From: Fomitopsis serialis
Taxonomy: Eukaryota; Basidiomycota; Agaricomycetes; Polyporales; Fomitopsidaceae
DNA length: 64,000 nucleotides
NCBI RefSeq assembly: GCF_022376445.1
Contig: NW_025955169.1
Location: 1 to 64,000, forward strand
Reading direction: 5' to 3'
Below the pieces are notes generated by a model. It had not been told where the DNA came from. It saw only the letters and a program-made list of their open reading frames with translations, and did not search any database. A program made the translations under genes and the position numbers. This document shows, piece by piece, positions 15,099-25,069 of this stretch (its first letter is position 1; the number at the start of each line of letters is the position of its first letter).

Positions 15099-16106
15099 TT
15101 AACTCTTTTTGGGAGGCGTCTTCAACGTGGCAAGCTCCGCCAGCAGCTTCGCGCGTTCGTTCATGAGAGCAAGGGTGTACTCCGTAGGCGACGTGTGCCG
15201 CGTGATGAGCCCCGAGCTTCTGCTCCCACTGGAGACACGCCGAGGTGTGCCTGTGGACCTTGACAGTCGATTCGTTTCGAAGAACCCGACCTCGGAGTCG
15301 TCGTCTACGCGCCCGATCCAGCCGTCGTACCTCACGGGCGCAACCCTCGGTCTTGGTTCTGCGAACGGCCGGACGTGCGCCGCCTCCGCGGGGCAGTCGC
15401 AGTACTCGACGTCCGGCTCGACGACGACGGAGGACTCTGCGGCAGGTGTGAAGACGAGCGAGGGCTCCTCGATTTCGTGGATGCAGCGCGGGCGACGGGG
15501 TGCGTCTCGCAGACCCGCTGTCGGCGTGGGGGCAGGCGGTCGGACAAAGGTACTCTCCCCGACTGGCTCAAACACAATCGACTCCATGGTGGTCTGCGAC
15601 TCCGCCGGTTCCGAACGCGTGAGAGAGAGGTTGGACGGCACCGTAGAGTGCGCGGAGGACGACACGGTGCCACTCCGCCGCGCGAACCGCGCCGGGAGCG
15701 GCTCGACGCCCCTCGCGCTCGTGCTGGGCAGCACGCCCATGGTCTTGCCGAGCCAGCAGAGCAGCGCACCGACGAAGACGCACTCGTCCCACGCGCCGCT
15801 GGCGAGGCGCCGCGGGTCGACGTCGCTGAGCCCGACGTCCTGGCCGATGACGTCGTTCTCGAGCACGCCGAGGAAGATCTTCATCGCGTGCACCTTGGAC
15901 GCGAAGTCGCGGGCCTGGCGGAGCTGCGCGGGGATGTCGAGGCGGGAGCGCAGGAGGCACTCGAGGACGGCGACGAGGAGCGAGGGGATGAGGTCGTCTG
16001 GCGCGTCCAGGGTGAGCGGGAGGTGGAGGGCCTTGAGGAGGTCGTTCAGGGCAGAGACGAGGTCTGCAGAGGAGGAGGGATGCTCGCCCGGCCTCGAGCT
16101 CTCCAT
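15099..16106 (-). CDS. Hypothetical protein with DUF5745-like N-terminal domain
   Basis: Single exon, 335 residues, from the ATG at 16106 (the upstream extension starts with a non-ATG codon). Residues about 10-125 form a helical domain with segments DLVSALNDLLKALHLPLTL, AVLECLLRSRLDIP, SKVHAMKIFLGVLENDV and VFVGALLCWLGKTMGVL. I match this to the fungal DUF5745 family from memory. The middle is Ser/Pro/Glu-rich and probably disordered. The end, TEYTLALMNERAKLLAELAT, is a short amphipathic helix that may form a coiled coil. No catalytic motif, signal peptide or membrane segment is visible. It converges on nothing and lies back to back with guanine deaminase, 443 bp apart, so the two may share a divergent promoter. 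Function unknown. Confidence 0.75.
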   Translation of the reverse strand: MESSRPGEHPSSSADLVSALNDLLKALHLPLTLDAPDDLIPSLLVAVLECLLRSRLDIPAQLRQARDFASKVHAMKIFLGVLENDVIGQDVGLSDVDPRRLASGAWDECVFVGALLCWLGKTMGVLPSTSARGVEPLPARFARRSGTVSSSAHSTVPSNLSLTRSEPAESQTTMESIVFEPVGESTFVRPPAPTPTAGLRDAPRRPRCIHEIEEPSLVFTPAAESSVVVEPDVEYCDCPAEAAHVRPFAEPRPRVAPVRYDGWIGRVDDDSEVGFFETNRLSRSTGTPRRVSSGSRSSGLITRHTSPTEYTLALMNERAKLLAELATLKTPPKKS

Positions 16107-16549
16107 GCGGGCAGTTGGACTTGGCGGTGTCGCGCTTGTGGCTAAGTTGTGTGCACTGTGGCGGTGGTTGAGCGGGCACGGGTAGCGGGCCGCCTCCTGC
16201 CTTTCTGGGTGATTGCCGGCGGTACAGTGCACTCCGCAACGCCGGTTCCATCAGCTTGTCAGTCGGTTGGTCGGTTGCTGGTCGGTTGTCTCTCAGGCTG
16301 TCCCGACTTCTAAGATTGAATATTGAATCCCTACGGAAACCTGTAGTCTGGCTTTCACCATGACTTTTTGTGCTCTTCAGCCTGATTCACGATTACACGG
16401 GCAAGTAGTAAAGCAGCACGTTGAGCCGTCGACCAAGCTCGCCGATAAGCAGATTGCCAGCGGCGGTGAAGATCGCGCCGGCACCTTCAGGGGTCATTCA
16501 GGCTGCTTCAGCTCAAGCAGCGACCTCAGGATCCATCTTGACATTGACC
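16107..16549. promoter_or_regulatory. Divergent intergenic region, DUF5745-like gene / guanine deaminase
   Basis: 443 bp between two start codons on opposite strands. A direct GGTCGGTTG repeat near 16260-16290 is visible. No further site was identified. Confidence 0.35.
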
Positions 16550-17977
16550 ATGGCTTCCACAGGTCTCATTTGCGTCGGCACCTTCATCGACGCACCTACT
16601 CATGAGGCGCTCAGGGTACGGACGAACCACCTCTGCGTCGTCGACGGCAAAGGCAGGATAGCGCTATTTCAGTCGCTGCCCGAAGGCGTCGCTGAGGATG
16701 GGGAGAGGATCAAGACGTCTGTTCCGGAGGAGTACCGCGGCTTCGAGGTTCTGCTCATGAAGGAATGGGAGTTCGTCTGTCCTGGTATGATCGACTGCCA
16801 CAACCACGCCCCGCAGTACCACCAGATCGGGACCGCCACCGACTACACCCTCTTCAACTGGCTATTCAATGTGACTTTTCCGAACGAAGCCAAGTGCCGC
16901 GACCTGGACTACGCACGCGACCTCTACACCAAACTCGTGCAGCGCCTGCTCCGGAACGGGACGACAAGCGTGCAGTTCTTCGCGACGAATGATATCGAGC
17001 CGACGAGGTTGCTCGTGGACATCTGCGCGGCGCATGGCCTGCGCGCTTTCGTAGGGCTTGTCACGGCCGACAAGGATTCACCCGACTACTACATCCACAC
17101 GACGGAGGAGGCCCTCTCGCTTACGGAGTCATTCGTCCAGTGGACGCTGGCACACCCGGCCGGACGGGACATGCTCGGTGAGCAGGACGCACTCGTACAC
17201 CCAGTCATCACACCGCGCTTCGTCCCAACATGCACGCTCCCTCTCCTGCACGGGCTGGGCGCACTCGCGGCCAAGTACGACGTGCGCGTCCAGTCCCACG
17301 CCGCCGAGACCGTCGATCAGGTGCTCCGCGTGAAGGCCCTGCACCCCACGCTCGGCGGCGGGCGCGACGTCGCGATCTTCGAGTCCTGCTCGCTCCTCAC
17401 CGCACGGACGACGCTCGCGCACGGCACGCACCTGCGCGACTACGAAGTGCGCCGCATGGCCGAGGTCGGCGCGGCCGTCTCCGCGTGCCCCATCGCGAAC
17501 GTCCTGCACTCGCGCGCCGTCGTGCCCGCGCCGCGCTACAAGGCGCTCGGGCTCAAGCTCGGGCTCGGGACGGACATCGCGGGCGGGTACTCCGCGAGCA
17601 TGCTCGGCCCGCTGAGGATGGCGGTCGTGGATGACCGCACGGACTCGTTTGTGGAGGTCGTGAGGGAGGACATGCCCCTGGAGGCGTACCCGGACCCGGA
17701 CCCGAAGACGGAGTGGCCTGTGGGCCACGTGTGGGCGTACCATATTGCGACGGTGGGCGGGGCGGAGGCGTTGGGGATTGCGGAGCACGCTGGGACGATC
17801 GACGTTGGGAAGCACTTTGATGCTGTGTTGGTGGATGGGAATAGGGAGGATCAGGCGTATGAGTATTGGCCTGGGGAGACGAAGGAGATACGGTTTGAGC
17901 GGTGGGTCAATACGGGTGATGACAGGAACGTCAAGGGTGTGTGGGTCCGTGGTGCGAGAGTGGTCTGGAAACAATAA
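16550..17977 (+). CDS. GUD1: Guanine deaminase (guanine aminohydrolase)
   Basis: Intronless, 475 residues from the ATG at 16550 (ACC-ATG-G context); upstream in-frame codons are not part of the family. It belongs to the amidohydrolase superfamily and converts guanine to xanthine and ammonia in the cytosol. Visible signatures are PGMIDCHNHAPQYHQIG (the HxH metal ligands), NGTTSVQFFAT, QSHAAE (metal-binding His), LLTARTTLAHGTHL (second His) and LGLGTDIAGGYS (metal-binding Asp). The length matches fungal and animal guanine deaminases of about 450-490. GC content rises sharply through the gene. No lesion seen. Confidence 0.95.
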   Translation: MASTGLICVGTFIDAPTHEALRVRTNHLCVVDGKGRIALFQSLPEGVAEDGERIKTSVPEEYRGFEVLLMKEWEFVCPGMIDCHNHAPQYHQIGTATDYTLFNWLFNVTFPNEAKCRDLDYARDLYTKLVQRLLRNGTTSVQFFATNDIEPTRLLVDICAAHGLRAFVGLVTADKDSPDYYIHTTEEALSLTESFVQWTLAHPAGRDMLGEQDALVHPVITPRFVPTCTLPLLHGLGALAAKYDVRVQSHAAETVDQVLRVKALHPTLGGGRDVAIFESCSLLTARTTLAHGTHLRDYEVRRMAEVGAAVSACPIANVLHSRAVVPAPRYKALGLKLGLGTDIAGGYSASMLGPLRMAVVDDRTDSFVEVVREDMPLEAYPDPDPKTEWPVGHVWAYHIATVGGAEALGIAEHAGTIDVGKHFDAVLVDGNREDQAYEYWPGETKEIRFERWVNTGDDRNVKGVWVRGARVVWKQ

Positions 17978-18570
17978 ATGAAGGTTGGACATGCAGTAGT
18001 GCTTCTGGGTTGTCGTTTGACGTGGGTTCGACGAGCTGATTGTGTTCATGCAGCCTGCGATGCGAATGTCTGTCTAGGCGAGTGTGTCCAACGCATAGGT
18101 GCGGCGTAGCAAAGGCCGTCAGCGGTAGTTTTGCTTGATGCCAAAAATCCAGTATCGAGTATGATGTCATGTAGGAGCTTCAATTTTGTACTAGTACTGC
18201 TGAACCGCCGTTTTAGAGCACGCCGACGCTTCGCGCCGATCAGCTGGCATCTGTAGCGAATCAGAAACTGACCTTTTTCTTCAGATGAAGGGCGACTCTT
18301 GTGCAATACGCCAGGGATGTCCACGATAAGTCGAAGATAAGTCTGTGCGCTGAAATGATCAACGCTACCAGTGACTCATATACATCGAATCCCAGCACAA
18401 AGAAAGTCCCTTAGGATGTCACGTTTACTGTTTCCACCGGGGCAAACGAAGAGTGTACCTCAGGAATGGCCAGCAGGCTGATCACATCTCAAGTCCCATC
18501 ATGGTACGGCTCGTCGCAGCCATGACAGCCAGCCCGGGGTTGAAAGAGTTAGACGGAGCACCCTGCGTCT
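17978..18570. other. Convergent 3' intergenic region
   Basis: Spacer between the 3' ends of guanine deaminase and MYND copy B. The segment 18520-18570 resembles sequence just beyond the 3' ends of copies D and E, so it belongs to the duplicated unit. Confidence 0.45.
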
Positions 18571-19367
18571 TCAGTAAGTGTTCACAAAGTCTACCAGAAA
18601 GACTGACCGAGGGTCAGGGCCGCGCCGTAGCTTGAGACCCATACGCGAGCCACTCTCTTTGTAGTAGACGCTGTCAGGCAGCGGCTTGCCCATACTGCGC
18701 CGAGGTCAGCAGCCTCATGCACGTCTCCGCTGCACTCGCACTCACTGGCAGAAATCACACGTGCATGGCTTGCTCCCGCTCCCGTGGTGATCGCATCCGA
18801 ACTTCATGCGCGCGTGCGTGCCGCAGCATGTCCAGCGGAAGGCCTGGGGCCGCTTCTTGAACAAGAGGGACCTCTTGCCTTTGTATTCGACCTCGAATCT
18901 GCGCTTCACGTCTTCGGCATCTTCAATAAAGGCGCTGCCCCATCCTATGCGGCGCCCCAAGTCGGGGACTCGGGGTCCGTCCATTCCCAAGTCATAAGCT
19001 CCAATTTGCCTGGGGAGAGGCGTGAGCGTGAATTCCAGATGCCAGGACTCGGGGTGATCGCGCTATAGGTGCGCGTTGTCGGGAGGACGGACACACCTTC
19101 GTGCATGGAGCCATCACGGCACCCGCGGTACTTGTCATACCATCGATCTGAGTCGCTGCACAGCTCCCTATGGCTATCCCAGTCCTTGGCTTGGCAGTCG
19201 GCGTTCTGTCAAGGGAAAGGTTCGCTCAGTTTGGTAGACACTTGTGATAGACAGCACGGGCTACGTACACAGTAGAGGGCACCGCGGCAGCGCGAACAGC
19301 GCTTGAAGTCCTTCGTTGCCGCCGACTTGTGGCAGTAGAAACATTCTGACTTCACGTTGTTTGACAT
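18571..19367 (-). pseudogene. MYND-type zinc finger protein, copy B (frameshifted)
   Basis: Exons 19367-19269, 19205-19097, 19009-18746 and 18694-18571 keep the family intron positions. The MYND finger is intact (CFYC, CSRC, ALYC, NADCQAKDWDSHRELC). In exon 3 the frame is lost after MTWEWTDPE: the expected frame meets TAG at 18947-18945, while GRRIGWGSAFIEDAEDVKRR and the rest, WTCCG to CTCDFC, lie in another frame. Exon 3 is 264 nt against 256 in intact copies. Translation would stop after about 90 residues, leaving the finger without the second Cys cluster. The C-terminus reads KLRRGPDPRSVFLVDFVNTY. Call as pseudogene unless the base count is an assembly error. Confidence 0.8.
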
Positions 19368-20034
19368 AGTAACGTTGCGGTGTGAATTCCAAGGATGAAA
19401 TACAACAAGTACCAGAGAGTGCCACTGGCACTAGTACGTTGCCAGCAGTATGCTTGGCGCGTTAACATGAGATCGGTCAGACACCCGAATCTCGCCTAGA
19501 TGCAACTGAGATCGAGAACTAGAGCCGATTCAGAGGGTTCGTAAGTAGTGCGGTGTGGCCCCGACTTCAGCAGGCTGAGTCGTGACTGTACTCACCAGTG
19601 GTAGGCGCTCATTCTTGGAGTCCTTCAGGTTAACCTTGCTGTCCAGCTTTTTGAAGGCTCGTACATTGCAATGAATTTGATGTATCACAGTTAAGGACTT
19701 AAGTATGTACTTATGTATAACGACGAAGGTCCCTTTCGATTGGAAGCTGTTCGGTGTAGGCGTAGTAATTCTCATATTCGCTCGGCTGAGTCCGCACCAA
19801 TGCTCAGCGCTTAGTAAACGACTGCGCGAAATGGTGAATACTTCTATATAAACCGGACTGGCATGCATGGCGACTGCAAGGCTACTATACACGATATCTG
19901 TCAGAAATTTGCATACCAGGTCCTTACACAAATGGTGTCCCTTTGAAATGTTATGGCCAGCACAGCGCGCCGCTGTCCTTAAGCAATGAACTCATGCATG
20001 GCAGCACGGGTTATTGTCGTCACAGCAGCGTGCG
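19368..20034. other. Intergenic spacer, MYND copies B-C
   Basis: Contains a degenerate form of the array's shared upstream block at 19469-19486. No other gene seen. Confidence 0.4.
19469..19486. promoter_or_regulatory. Degenerate shared upstream block (copy B)
   Basis: GAGATCGGTCAGACACCC, about 100 bp upstream of the start of copy B, resembles the GATCGATCAGAGACGCCC block upstream of copies C, D and E. Confidence 0.4.
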
Positions 20035-20824
20035 CTAGGTTGATGGAACTAGACAGAACACTTCAGCATCAGTGAGGTATGTGTGATAGCCTGCTAAAAA
20101 GGCGGACCGGGGGTCAGGGCCACGCCTGAGGTTGAGGCCTTTACGTGGGCCTGTATGGTCGCGGTAAATGCTAATAGGCAGCGGTTTGCCCATGCTAGCA
20201 CTCAGTAGTCAGTCACGACTCCCAATAAGCGGCCGCTCGCACTCACCAGCAATAGTCGCAAGTGCACGGCTTGCTCCCACTCCCGTGGTGGTCGCAACCC
20301 GAGTTCATAAGCCCGTCTGCGCCGCAACACGTCCAGCGGAAGGCCTGGGGCCGCTTCTTAAAGAAGATATGCTTCTTGCCCCTGCAGTCAACCTCGAACT
20401 GCCGTTTGACGTTCTCGACGTCCTCGGCGAAGGCGTTGCCCCAGCCCATCCGAGTCCCATCCTCGGGGTCTGTGTATTCCCAGGTCATGAGCTCTAGTCT
20501 GCCTGGATTGACGTGTGCGTGTTAGCCGGCATAGTGTGATTGCTGGTATGCGACACACCATTGTGCATGGACCCATCGCGACACCCGCGGTACTTGTCGT
20601 GCCACCCATCTGAGTCGGCGCAAAGCTGTCTATGGCTCGGCCAGTGCTGTTTCTGGCAGTCAGAGTTCTGTGAAGGGAGACGATCGCTTAGTCCAACACA
20701 TATGATCGGCATACGCGCTACCTAAACCTACGCAGTATAGTGCGCCGAGGCAGCGCTTGCAACGCCTGAGTTCCTTTGTCAACGCCACCTTTCGACAGTA
20801 CAAACACTGCGACTCTTCAGCCAT
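20035..20824 (-). CDS. MYND-type zinc finger protein, copy C
   Basis: Exons 20824-20732, 20667-20559, 20502-20247 and 20194-20035 join in phase to 205 residues. MYND finger at residues 7-43 (CLYC, CKRC, ALYC, NSDCQKQHWPSHRQLC). The middle reads WHDKYRGCRDGSMHNG and ELMTWEYTDPEDGTRMGWGN. The second cluster is FRWTCCG, GCDHHGSGSKPCTCDYC. The tail after GPDPRS is unlike the other copies (AFLAGYHTYLTDAEVF and on), because the last exon reads into different downstream sequence. The block at 20890-20912 lies about 70 bp upstream of the start. Probably a functional gene; partner and role unknown. Confidence 0.8.
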
Positions 20825-21320
20825 GTCTAGCGTAACCGTGTAGGATTGTAGATTGGCTGGGCAGCTGCCCGTGGCCTTTGGTCGATCGAGAGGAGATCGA
20901 TCTGAGACGCCCGTGGCACTGTGTCGCTGGGATGGTACTTAGTAGTACGGCTCATGGGTACCGTGACCTCACGAGCACAAGTCAGCAAGTACCAAGACAC
21001 TGTACAGTTACGGTACTATGAGATACAGCTCCGACTTGCTCAGGCGGTGTATTTCGGAATGCGCTTGACATCTTTCAGATCATCACGAGGACGAACGCTA
21101 CTATACCCGATGTTGCCAGACAAGGTACCGAACACGAACGCAGACTATTGGGACGTCGTAACTAGTTCGCTGTTTGCATTGAGAGAAATATCGAAGAAAG
21201 TGTATCCGCAGACAATGAGGGCTCGCAGCCTCGTCACAACTCGAGTCCGAGCGCCGCACGGCCTTTCAGAGCCAAAGCTGCAAGCGTCGGGTTGAAGGAA
21301 CTATATAGAACATTTCACAA
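20825..21320. other. Intergenic spacer, MYND copies C-D
   Basis: Holds the upstream block of copy C and, from about 21218, the 3' flank of copy D that is duplicated at 22518-22657. No gene. Confidence 0.45.
20890..20912. promoter_or_regulatory. Shared upstream block (copy C)
   Basis: GAGGAGATCGATCTGAGACG followed by CCC. It differs at one position from the block upstream of copy D. Likely a conserved promoter segment of the duplicated unit. Confidence 0.5.
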
Positions 21321-21359
21321 TCAGCAAGCCTTGACAAAGTCCACAAGAAAAACTGACCG
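21218..21359. repeat. Duplicated 3' flank of MYND copy D
   Basis: Runs from AGGGCTCGCAGCCTCGTCAC into the last exon of copy D. It matches 22518-22657 beside copy E at most positions. It marks the unit of tandem duplication. Confidence 0.75.
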
Positions 21360-22074
21360 AGGATCAGGGCCGCGCCTGAGGCGAAGCCCCATGCTTGGAC
21401 CCGTCTGTCCGCGGTGAATGCTGTCCGAAGCAGGCACCGGCCTGCCCATACTGCTCGATAATCAGTACCAGTCGCGACATCAGGCAACTCGCACACGCTC
21501 ACTGGCAGAAGTCGCAAGTGCACGGCTTGCTCCCACTTCCGTGGTGATCGCATCCCTCGTTCATAAGCCCATCTGTGCCGCAACACGTCCAGCGGAAGCC
21601 CTAGGGCCAGTACTTGAAAAAGAGCCTCTTCTTGCCTTTGCAGTCGACCTTGAACTTGCGTTTGATGTCCTCGACTTCCTCGATGACGACGTTGCCCCAG
21701 CCCATCCGAACTCCATCCTCGTCTGTGTACTCCCAGGTCATGAGCTCCAGTCTGCCTGGTCAGACGCGTGCGCGTTAGCCGGAGTACTAGCGTGTGTGTA
21801 CGAGACGGCCACACCTTCGTGTAAGGAGCCGTCTTTACACCCGCGGTACTTGTCAGGCCACCCATCTGATTCACCACAAAGGTCCCTATGGTTCGGCCAG
21901 TCCTTCTTTTGGCAATCGGGGTTCTGTACAGGGAAACGATCGTTTGGCTTGACTGATCTGATCGACACACCCACAACTTACGCAGTACAGCGCGCCGAGG
22001 CAGCGCCCGCAGCGCCGTAATTTCTTCGTCGACGTCAACTTGCGACAATAGAAACAAGTGGACTCTGCGGCCAT
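21321..22074 (-). pseudogene. MYND-type zinc finger protein, copy D (premature stop)
   Basis: Exons 22074-21982, 21923-21815, 21755-21503 and 21450-21321 keep the family phase (585 nt). MYND finger present (CFYC, CGRC, ALYC, NPDCQKKDWPNHRDLC). In exon 3 the conserved KWPQGFRW is read YWP-stop-GFRW: a TAG at 21603-21601 replaces the CAG (Gln) codon by one transition. The predicted product of about 118 residues loses the WTCCG to CTCDFC cluster. One proline codon is also missing from TDPED (exon 253 nt rather than 256). Downstream sequence stays in frame, so the lesion is recent or the truncated product is used. Confidence 0.8.
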
Positions 22075-22601
22075 GGTGTTGTAGCGTATACTTGTAGATT
22101 GTATATATGTATGCTGGGGAGTGCCAGCCAGCTAAGTACTAGCGGCAGCCCTTGGTCAGAGGAGATCGATCAGAGACGCCCGCATGTCGCTGGTACTATA
22201 TACTCAGATGATAGATCTAGCTGAGATAGAGAAGGTTGATTCGTACCGTGACCCTCACAATACAGTGCACAGTTACGGCACTACTGTGAGGTATAGCTCT
22301 GGTTCTGGAAGAAAGGAAGAACGTCAGGCAGCTTGAATTGAACTGTTGCTTGACATGTGTCAGCTATTTCACGAGACATGCTCAGGTGTTGAGGCGAGGA
22401 TGCTAAATGGCCTGAGAACCTGATCATCAATGTTCATACCAGGCCGTACGCAGTACTTGGCATGACACTCTTGGGAAGTCGCGACTAGTGAGTTTGCATT
22501 GAAAGTAACGAAGAAATAGGGACTCGTAGCCTCGTCACATCTCGAGCCCGAACGCCGAACGGCCTTTCACTGCCATAGCTGCCAGCGCCGGGTTGAAGGA
22601 G
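22075..22601. other. Intergenic spacer, MYND copies D-E
   Basis: Contains the shared upstream block of copy D at 22159-22181 and the start of the 3' flank of copy E. No gene. Confidence 0.45.
22159..22181. promoter_or_regulatory. Shared upstream block (copy D)
   Basis: GAGGAGATCGATCAGAGACG followed by CCC, about 85 bp upstream of the start of copy D. Confidence 0.5.
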
Positions 22602-22657
22602 CTATACAGAAATGTTCATAATCAGCAAGTCTTGACAGTCCACAAGAAAAACTGACC
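22518..22657. repeat. Duplicated 3' flank of MYND copy E
   Basis: Counterpart of 21218-21359, starting AGGGACTCGTAGCCTCGTCA. The two diverge by scattered substitutions and small gaps. Confidence 0.75.
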
Positions 22658-23379
22658 GAGAATCAGGGCCACGCCTGAGTTTGAGGCCCATGCGTGTGCC
22701 CGACTGCTCGCGATAAATGCTGTCAGGGAGCGGCTTGCCCATACTGCTCGATGGTCAGTAACGGCCGCGATACCAAATACGTCCAAGCAGTTCGCACACT
22801 CACCGGCAGAAGTCGCAAGTGCATGGCTTGCTTCCACTTCCATGGTGGTCGCATCCCCAATTCATGCCCCCGTCCGTACCGCAGCAGGTCCAGCGGAATG
22901 CCTGCGGCCACTTCTTGAATAAGAGGGACTTCTTCCCTCTGCAGTCGACCTGGAACTTGCGCTTCATGTCCTCGGCTTCCTCAATGATGACGTTTCCCCA
23001 GCCCATACGATCTTTCGTTTGGGGATCGGTGTACTCCCATGTTATGAGCTCCAATCTGCCTGAGTCGCCAGTAAGGCGTGAGTGGTTGCCAAGGTAGTGT
23101 AGTTGGTGAACAGACACACCTTCGTGCATGGAACCATCACGACACCCACGGTACTTGTCATACCACCGATCCGAGTCGCCGCAGAGCTCCTTGTGACCTG
23201 GCCAGTCTTTCTTCTGGCAGTCAGCGTTCTGTAAAAGGGCCGCGACCGCTTAGATATGATTTTGGACAGCGCGCTCTCATACTTACACAGTACAGCGCGC
23301 CGAGGCACCGCCCGCAGCGCTTGAAAGTCTTGGTCATCGCCTCCTTCTTGCAATAAAAACATTGCGAAGTGTCTGCCAT
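22602..23379 (-). CDS. MYND-type zinc finger protein, copy E
   Basis: Exons 23379-23287, 23228-23120, 23059-22804 and 22743-22602 join in phase to 199 residues. MYND finger: CFYC, CGRC, ALYC, NADCQKKDWPGHKELC. The middle reads WYDKYRGCRDGSMHEG and ELITWEYTDPQTKDRMGWGN. The second cluster is FRWTCCG, GCDHHGSGSKPCTCDFC, then MGKPLPDSIYREQSGTRMG. It is closest to copy A in the finger (MADTSQCF). Intact, so with A and C one of three likely functional members. Likely nuclear or cytosolic; no signal peptide or membrane segment. Confidence 0.82.
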
Positions 23380-24241
23380 GGCGTCGTATTGTGAAGTCAA
23401 GAATCGGTTGTGCGCTGGAGGAGCCACTACGGTGGCGGCCCGGGGAGGAGGAGACGAGTCGATCAGAGACGCCCACATCTATTCAGATCCGACTGAGATC
23501 GAGATCGTACGGCCGATTCGCAGTGAGCCACTCCAGCATCCTCTGTACATAACCATCCTCAGCGTCCCTTCTGTACGATCCAGCTCTATTAGAACTACAT
23601 GATAGCAGTACTACTGCAACGTAGCTCATATCTCTTCGCCATCGTCAGATATCACAAAGGTCATGGATGTGTAAGCGCCAAATGCGAAATCTACTTCACA
23701 TCGCCGCTTCTGTCCATATCCCACACCAGGCGACGATCATTAGTTCGAGGCAGAGGGCAAGTACAGGCGGCCGTGCACTGCCTACACCTCAGAGGCATGT
23801 TATCTATCCATGCACCGTGCTTACGCACGCCTGCCGATAGATGCGACGCTGCTTGGGTGTCGCGTCGTCCGTTCTGGGTCCCGAAATGATGTCGCATGGG
23901 AACATCCCAGACGTGATCCGCATGTTCCGCACCTTCGTGCTCTCTCGTCACTGCAGTCTGGCCGGACATCCTCAACGCGAGGCAAAACATGACCACTCGA
24001 GCAGGGATGGCTGGAGATGGCCGACGCTGAGTACGCCTTCCACATGTCGACCTCCTGCTTCGCGTGCCTCCATGAATCGTGACATCCGTCGGACTTGGAG
24101 TGCACAGCCGGATCCTTAAATACAGGGGGATTTCGCCCACTGTCCACCAGAATCCGCCAACGTCTCTCTCTCGACGTCGAAGTGGCATCATCTCCTCTCC
24201 CCGCTACGCTTAACTCTGACTGAGCCACTCGCATCGACACC
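23380..24241. other. Divergent intergenic region, MYND copy E / one-TM protein
   Basis: Contains the shared upstream block at 23459-23474. A TTAAATA near 24114 may serve the gene starting at 24242. Open frames here lack family features. Confidence 0.45.
23459..23474. promoter_or_regulatory. Shared upstream block (copy E)
   Basis: TCGATCAGAGACGCCC, about 80 bp upstream of copy E, matching the core of the blocks of copies C and D. Confidence 0.5.
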
Positions 24242-25069
24242 ATGTCTGACGCCGCCTTCAACATCTTCGGCGTCGTAGCGGGCGCGCTTGGACTCGTCGG
24301 ACTCGTTCCCCTCGTCTACATCCTGGTCAAGAGTCAGCTTCCGCTCTCGCACGTCAAGGCTCTGGACGACTTACTGTCGGAGACGAAGTCCTTGCTCCTC
24401 TTCGTTGTCGAGGGAGGACACCTGACCGACAAAGGCTTCACGTTCGAGATGGGACTCGAGCTCCGCCGGTATGTACTATCGCTCGTCATAGAGGTTCACC
24501 AATGATCTGACTCGCGTCGTCAGCCTTCAAGAACACGCGGATGAACTGAAGATCGAGGCTTACCGTGCCGAAGGCTACCTCCAGCAGATATGGGGCATGG
24601 TCTCCGGCTTATCATTCAAGATCTACGGTGTGTTTCGTCAGGTCAAGAAGGCGCGCACCAAAATTATGGTACGTACCTACCCACTTTTCGCCTCATCGAC
24701 TGATGGCTGACGACGATCGCAGCACAAGGCCTTCGAGGACAAGAAGCGACGTGCAAGTCAGTCGCAGGTCGATACATCGACCCTTCGAGCGGCGTCCGTC
24801 GACAACGATGGCGCCGATGACCAGTCTGACAGTCCCAAGGAAGAAACGTCTCGAGAGGACGCACTCACCTTACAAGAGACTCCAGACGTCCCGCATGATA
24901 CGCAGGATCCTCCTGCGTATCATACAAAACTTGCAACCACAAGTTTTATATCATACACTGAAGCACCGCGGGCCAAGGACGGGGATGCTGGTACGTACTT
25001 TGAACCGTTGACGCAGTACGACGCACTGACGACTCCAATGTAGTGTCTGCTACCACCTCCACGGATTAG
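24242..25069 (+). CDS. Hypothetical protein with one N-terminal membrane segment
   Basis: Exons 24242-24468, 24524-24668, 24723-24990 and 25044-25069 give 221 residues. The last intron (GTACGT, a CTGAC branch site, AG at 25043) is the form I prefer; without it the frame stops at 25043 instead. Residues 5-30 (FNIFGVVAGALGLVGLVPLV) are a hydrophobic segment, followed by a helical region with SETKSLLLFVVEGG and FEMGLELRRLQEHADELKIE, then a charged, Ser/Asp-rich and probably disordered tail. This shape is common among small membrane-anchored proteins of Agaricomycetes with no assigned role. I do not recognise the family. Confidence 0.65.

Noticed and set aside
17129..18049. 306-codon minus-strand open frame
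   Set aside because: Shadow of guanine deaminase; Arg/His-rich without motifs.
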